From assembly GCA_044463945.1 (NCBI GenBank), contig JBIQLW010000006.1, positions 80,484 to 144,483 of the forward strand: 64,000 nt of DNA. The letters run 5' to 3'. This stretch comes from 62-47 sp044463945 (GTDB taxonomy: Bacteria; Pseudomonadota; Alphaproteobacteria; Rhizobiales; Xanthobacteraceae). Shown here in pieces: positions 59,994-64,000 of the stretch (its first letter is position 1; every line of letters begins with the position of its first letter). The position numbers and the translations under genes were made by a program. Under the pieces are notes generated by a model, which saw nothing but the letters and a program-made list of their open reading frames with translations, did no database searches and was not told the origin of the DNA.

Positions 59994-60190
59994 GGTGCTT
60001 CCCGAGGATTTCTTCCAAAGGAGGTGAAACGGGAATGCGGTGCGGGGACCTTTTCAGGATCATCCCCAATGCCGCGGCTGCCCCCGCAACTGTAGGCGGT
60101 CATCCGACCCACGATGCCACTGGACCCGAAGCGGGTCCGGGAAGGCGGAGCCGGATCACGACCGCGAGCCAGGAGACCGGCCGCTGACGA
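59994..60190 (+). ncRNA. Cobalamin riboswitch upstream of btuB
   Basis: Contains the conserved elements in order: GAAACGGGAATGCGGTGCGG (60026 onwards), GCGGCTGCCCCCGCAACTGTA, CCACTGGACCCGAAGCGGGTCCGGGAAGG and the B12 box GAGCCAGGAGACCGGCC near 60165-60182. About 45 bp remain before the btuB ATG, with AAGGGG as Shine-Dalgarno. Adenosylcobalamin binding would shut down the btuBCD operon. The remaining 150 bp back to 59846 shows no gene. Confidence 0.95.
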
Positions 60191-60232
60191 ACTTGACAAC
60201 GTTCGACGGTGGGTCGGCGAAAGGGGCACTTA

Positions 60233-62182
60233 ATGAACTTCCGGAAATACGCTGCCGGTACGGCAGCTTGTCTTGCGCTGTCTGCGACCTGCGGCAGCGC
60301 CAACGCACAATCACGTCTCGAACAGCTTCCCGATATCGTGGTGACGGCGGACCGTACGCCGGAGCCGATCAGTTCGACCGGCAGCGCCATCACCGTCATC
60401 AGCGGCGAAACGCTGGCGACCAGCAACCCGTCCTCGGTCACCGATGCCTTGCGCTCGGTGCCTGGCCTCACTGTCACCCAGAGCGGCGGCCCCGCCGGCA
60501 CCACCGGCGTCATGCTGCGCGGCGCCAATACCGGGCAGACGCTGGTGCTGATCGACGGCATCCGCGTCAACGATCCGACAGGGACTGCGGCCGACTTTAA
60601 CTTCGCGGTGCTCGCACCGGGCATGATCGACCGCATCGAGGTGCTGCGCGGCCCGCAGAGTGCCCTTTACGGGTCCGACGCCATGGGCGGCGTCATCAAT
60701 ATCATCACCAAGAAGGGGACCGGCCCGGCGCAATTCAACGTCCGCACCGAAGCCGGCAGCTACGGCACGATATCGACGACAGCGTCGGTTGCGGGCGCCA
60801 CCGGACCGTGGTCCTACGCCTTCACCGGCGCCGCTACCCATAGCGACGGCTTCTCCAGCTACGGCTACCGGGTGCCGGCTATCGAGGCCAGATTCCCGCG
60901 CCTTGAGAACGACCCGATCAACCGCGTTGGAGGATCGGCGCGGATCGGTTACGACGCCGGCGACGGCATCCGCTTCGACGCCGGAATTTCGTCCACTTTC
61001 ACCAAGGCCGGCTTCGACTATGCGTTCGGAGCTTTTCCGGACACGCCATCGGTCGCGACCCAGCAACTGCGCCAGGTGTGGGCCAAGGCCAGCTTCGATT
61101 CGCTTGGCGGCATGTTGACCCAGAGCATTTCCACCTTCGCCACCCAGACGCTCCGCTCCTTCAACAGCATCTCCTACGGAGCGACACAGCTTCCGAGCGA
61201 CACCTATCAGTCAATCACCGACTACATCGGCAACAGCGTCGGCGCGGAATATCAGGGCACGCTTCGTTTGCAGCAGGCCGGAACGCTGACCTACGGCGCG
61301 CGGACACAACACGAAACGGCTGGCATCGCCGATACCTACGTTCCAGGTCCACGTCTGTCGAGCCTCGAAGCCAAGCAGGACACCAACTCCGCCTTCGCGC
61401 TGTGGAAGCTACCGATCGGCGAGCGGTTCAACGTCTCGCTCGGCGGCCGTGTTGACGATGTGGTCGATGTCGCAACCTTCGCGACCTGGCGCGCGACGGC
61501 AGCTTACGATATCGCCGAAACCGGCACCAAGCTGCGCGCCAGCGCCGGCACCGGAGCCAAGGCGCCCTCGCTCTATCAGCTTTATGGCCCATATGGCGGC
61601 AATCCGAATCTGAAGCCCGAGGAAAGCATTGGCTACGACGCCGGCATCGACCAGAGTCTGTTCGACGGCCGGGTGACGCTGTCGCTCACCGGGTTCTACA
61701 ACAAATTCAGTAATATGATCGACTACGTCTACGACCCGATCAATGTCTTCAACGGCAAATACATCAACGTCGCCAACGCCGAGACCCAGGGCATCGAGCT
61801 TGCCAGCGACATCAGCATCGTGCCGGGCACGCTGCGACTGAAGACCGCCTATACCTATCTGGAGTCGCGCGACCTCGACACCGGTCTGGTGCTGGCGCGG
61901 CGGCCGAACCACCTCGCCCGCATCGCGCTGGCCATCACGCCGACCGATCGCTGGCTGATCGAGCCGCGCATCCTGATGGTGTCGAAGCGCTTCAGCGGCA
62001 CCAATGAAACCAGCCCGCTCGACGCCTATACCCGCGTCGATCTCTACACCGAGTACAGGATCGACGATAATTGGAAGGTATTCGCGCGCGGCGAGAACAT
62101 CTTCAACGAGCGCTATCAGGAAGTGCTGAACTACGGCACCACCGGGCCCGCGGTCTACGGAGGCTTCCACGCCACATGGTGA
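60233..62182 (+). CDS. btuB: TonB-dependent vitamin B12 receptor BtuB
   Basis: 649 residues. Signal peptide FRKYAAGTAACLALSATCGSA; TonB box region DIVVTADRT near residue 35; plug domain with VTDALRSVPGLTV, GVMLRGANTGQTLVLIDGIRVNDPTG and IEVLRGPQSALYGSDAMGGVINIITKKG. The beta-barrel ends in a terminal aromatic (VYGGFHATW). ATG 60233 follows a good Shine-Dalgarno. Riboswitch control and the following btuCD genes support cobalamin as substrate. Confidence 0.93.
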   Translation: MNFRKYAAGTAACLALSATCGSANAQSRLEQLPDIVVTADRTPEPISSTGSAITVISGETLATSNPSSVTDALRSVPGLTVTQSGGPAGTTGVMLRGANTGQTLVLIDGIRVNDPTGTAADFNFAVLAPGMIDRIEVLRGPQSALYGSDAMGGVINIITKKGTGPAQFNVRTEAGSYGTISTTASVAGATGPWSYAFTGAATHSDGFSSYGYRVPAIEARFPRLENDPINRVGGSARIGYDAGDGIRFDAGISSTFTKAGFDYAFGAFPDTPSVATQQLRQVWAKASFDSLGGMLTQSISTFATQTLRSFNSISYGATQLPSDTYQSITDYIGNSVGAEYQGTLRLQQAGTLTYGARTQHETAGIADTYVPGPRLSSLEAKQDTNSAFALWKLPIGERFNVSLGGRVDDVVDVATFATWRATAAYDIAETGTKLRASAGTGAKAPSLYQLYGPYGGNPNLKPEESIGYDAGIDQSLFDGRVTLSLTGFYNKFSNMIDYVYDPINVFNGKYINVANAETQGIELASDISIVPGTLRLKTAYTYLESRDLDTGLVLARRPNHLARIALAITPTDRWLIEPRILMVSKRFSGTNETSPLDAYTRVDLYTEYRIDDNWKVFARGENIFNERYQEVLNYGTTGPAVYGGFHATW

Positions 62183-63201
62183 GCGCAGGCGCGGCGACAC
62201 GGTACCGGACCAGCACCGTCATCGCGATGACGTTGCTGGTCGTGCTGCTGGCGCTGATTTCGCTCGGCGTCGGCCCGGTGCGGATGTCGCCGTTGGAGGT
62301 GGCTGAGACGCTGTTCGGCGGCGGCAGCGACGTTCACCGCATCATCGTGCAGGAGATCCGCCTGCCACGTGCTATCCTCGCCGTCGCCATCGGCGGCATT
62401 CTCGGCCTCTCCGGCGCGGCGCTGCAAGGCTTGCTGCGCAATCCGCTGGCCTCGCCGTCGCTGTTCGGCGCGCCGCAGGCGGCGGCGTTCGGCGCGGTGC
62501 TGGTGATCGCGCTGGGGCTGGCCGACGTGCGCTCCTACGCGCTGCCGGGCGCGGCCATCGTGATGGCGTTCCTGTCGGTGTTCATGCTGCTGGCGGTGGC
62601 TGGGCGCAACGCCGGGCTCCTGATCCTGATTCTCGCCGGGCTTGCGATATCGAGCCTCGCCGGCTCCGCCACCGCGCTGGCGATGAACCTCTCCAGCAAT
62701 CCGTTCGTGGCGCTTGAGATCGCGTTCTGGCTGCTCGGTTCGCTGGAGGACCGCAGCTTCCGCCATGTCGCGCTGGCGCTGCCGTTCATCGCCGCCGGCG
62801 CGGTGATCCTGATGAGCCAGCGAAACGCGCTGCGCGCGCTCAGCCTCGGAGAGGAGACGGCGCAGAGCCTCGGCGTTCACGTTGGCGCGCTGCGGCTGAT
62901 CGTGATTCTCGGTGTTGCCTTCGGTGTCGGCGGCGGCGTGGCGGTGACCGGCACCATCGGCTTCATCGGTCTGATCGCGCCGCACCTGATGCGGCCGCTG
63001 GTCGGCTATGACCCGGCGCGCCTGCTGGTGCCGAGCGCGCTCGCCGGCGCGGCGCTGCTCACCGCCGCCGACATCGCCGTGCGCATCATCCCTTCCACCA
63101 GCGACATCAAGGTCGGGGTGCTGACCTCGCTAATCGGCGTGCCGTTCTTCCTCTACCTGATCGCGCGCGAGCGCCGCGCATTAAGTGGAGGCGTCGGATG
63201 A
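62176..63201 (+). CDS. btuC: FecCD-type ABC permease for cobalamin
   Basis: 341 residues from ATG 62176, overlapping the btuB stop by 7 bp. About ten helices. Family motifs: LRLPRAILAVAIGGILGLSGAALQGLLRNPLASPSLFG near residue 55 and GTIGFIGLIAPHLMRPLVGYD near 260. With BtuD it imports cobalamin across the inner membrane. Confidence 0.92.
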   Translation: MVSAGAATRYRTSTVIAMTLLVVLLALISLGVGPVRMSPLEVAETLFGGGSDVHRIIVQEIRLPRAILAVAIGGILGLSGAALQGLLRNPLASPSLFGAPQAAAFGAVLVIALGLADVRSYALPGAAIVMAFLSVFMLLAVAGRNAGLLILILAGLAISSLAGSATALAMNLSSNPFVALEIAFWLLGSLEDRSFRHVALALPFIAAGAVILMSQRNALRALSLGEETAQSLGVHVGALRLIVILGVAFGVGGGVAVTGTIGFIGLIAPHLMRPLVGYDPARLLVPSALAGAALLTAADIAVRIIPSTSDIKVGVLTSLIGVPFFLYLIARERRALSGGVG

Positions 63202-63977
63202 TAGACGCCTTCCTCACAGCGCATGGCGTGAGCGTGACCCTGGCGGGCCGCGAGGTGTTGCACGATATCTCGCTGGCGTTGCCGCCCCAGCATCTGGTGG
63301 CGCTGGTTGGGCCGAACGGCGCCGGCAAGACCACGCTGCTGCGCGCGCTCGCCGGGCTTCTGCCTTCGCGCGGCGCGATCCATGTCGGCGGCGAGACCCT
63401 CGCCACGCTGTCGCTGCGCGAACGCGCCAGGCGGTTCGGCTATCTGCCCCAGGGCCACATGGTACACTGGCCGCTGCCAGCGCGCGACATCGTGGCGCTG
63501 GGACGTTACCCGCACGGCGCGACCGATCCGGCACGGCTGCCGCCGCGCGATGCCGAAGCCGTCGAGCGCGCGATGCAGGCGACCGACGTGACGCAGTTCA
63601 GCGATCGCCCCGCCACCGAGCTTTCCGGCGGCGAGCGCAGCCGCGTGGCGCTGGCGCGGGTGCTGGCGGTGGAAGCGCCGGTGATCCTCGCCGACGAGCC
63701 GACCGCGGCGCTCGACCCGCGTTTCCAGATCGAGGTGATGAAGAACCTGCGCGCCGCCGCCGACAGCGGCATTCTCGCCATCGTCGTCACTCACGATCTC
63801 GGCCTCGCCGCGCGCTACGCCGACGTGGTGATGGTGATGCAGGAAGGGCGCCTGGTAGCGCAGGGGCCACCGGCGGAAGCGCTGTCCGACGACATCCTCG
63901 CAAAAGTGTTTCGCGTCACCGCCTACCGCACCGGCTTCGAGCACCGCATGATCATCGTGCCATGGGCGGGCGTGTGA
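63198..63977 (+). CDS. btuD: ABC transporter ATP-binding protein for cobalamin
   Basis: 259 residues; ATG overlaps the btuC stop (ATGA). Walker A LVGPNGAGKTTLLRALAGL, LPQGHMVHWPLPARDIVALGRYPH typical of FecE/BtuD proteins, signature LSGGERSRVALARVL, Walker B VILADEPTAALD and His switch VTHD. Confidence 0.93.
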   Translation: MIDAFLTAHGVSVTLAGREVLHDISLALPPQHLVALVGPNGAGKTTLLRALAGLLPSRGAIHVGGETLATLSLRERARRFGYLPQGHMVHWPLPARDIVALGRYPHGATDPARLPPRDAEAVERAMQATDVTQFSDRPATELSGGERSRVALARVLAVEAPVILADEPTAALDPRFQIEVMKNLRAAADSGILAIVVTHDLGLAARYADVVMVMQEGRLVAQGPPAEALSDDILAKVFRVTAYRTGFEHRMIIVPWAGV

Positions 63978-64000
63978 GCGTGATGGGGCGGCACCATTCA
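63974..64000 (+). CDS. Start of a further gene in the btu operon (cut by window edge)
   Basis: GTG at 63974 overlaps the btuD stop (GTGA), and ATG 63983 is in the same frame. Only 9 codons are visible, so the product cannot be identified. By context a btuF-type binding protein or a cobalamin-related gene is likely. Confidence 0.3.

Noticed and set aside
1..64000. CRISPR arrays, insertion sequences, prophage or integrase genes
   Set aside because: No regularly spaced direct repeats, transposase or integrase motifs were seen on either strand.

Overview
The window is GC-rich alphaproteobacterial chromosome. A gcrA gene with GANTC (CcrM) sites in front of it, a SAM-II riboswitch before metZ, the long 371-residue form of Dcd, a DUF1236 protein and two families of intergenic palindromes together point to the Bradyrhizobium/Rhodopseudomonas/Nitrobacter/Afipia group (Nitrobacteraceae). 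The genus cannot be fixed from the sequence alone. No phage, insertion sequence, integrase or CRISPR array was seen.

Layout. 1-3.7 kb: a leftward catabolic operon (FAH-family hydrolase, PuuE-like deacetylase, LivH and LivM permeases) divergent from a GntR/FCD regulator, with a perfect 16-bp palindrome between them. 3.97-7.9 kb: a PaoABC-type molybdenum aldehyde oxidoreductase whose [2Fe-2S] subunit is frameshifted. 8.0-12.5 kb: treZ-treY. 12.9-13.8 kb: a diheme cytochrome c. 13.8-21.9 kb: a leftward set of overlapping genes for a caa3-type cytochrome oxidase with extra cytochromes c and CtaG, headed by a YdeP/FdhF-like molybdoprotein. 22-24.9 kb: ferritin-like DUF892 protein, small secreted and membrane proteins, a DUF1236 protein, tRNA-Gly(CCC). 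25-29.8 kb: dcd, SAM-II riboswitch-metZ, a phzF gene with an internal stop, and an orphan LivK-like binding protein. 29.9-32.8 kb: two SGNH-hydrolase paralogues with an OpgC-type membrane acyltransferase. 33-38 kb: apaG, hslO, argD-argF, gcrA.

38.2-52.1 kb is an exopolysaccharide locus: a Wzc-like chain-length protein with a degenerate kinase domain, three glycosyltransferases, a Wzx flippase, a Wzy polymerase, a secreted clan-A glycoside hydrolase, a FAD monooxygenase-like protein, a GINT1-like beta-propeller protein and a FemAB/CelD-type acyltransferase. No initiating phosphosugar transferase or outer-membrane exporter is present here. 52.4-59.3 kb: a second orphan LivK-like protein, an AttH/CrtC-like lipocalin protein with a FtsX-type permease and its ATPase, and an MFS transporter. 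59.6-64 kb: a small conserved protein, then a cobalamin riboswitch driving btuB-btuC-btuD.

The most unusual signals are: (i) an A-type oxidase subunit I in which the usual D-channel and K-channel residues are both replaced; (ii) the paoA frameshift, with a Tat-like motif on PaoC instead of PaoA; (iii) a near-consensus argD promoter whose transcript would begin with a hairpin and an arginine-rich mini-ORF; (iv) five GANTC sites in about 200 bp before gcrA; (v) three palindromic repeats with compensating stem changes before the EPS locus; (vi) a phzF gene interrupted only by TGA at a likely Trp position.
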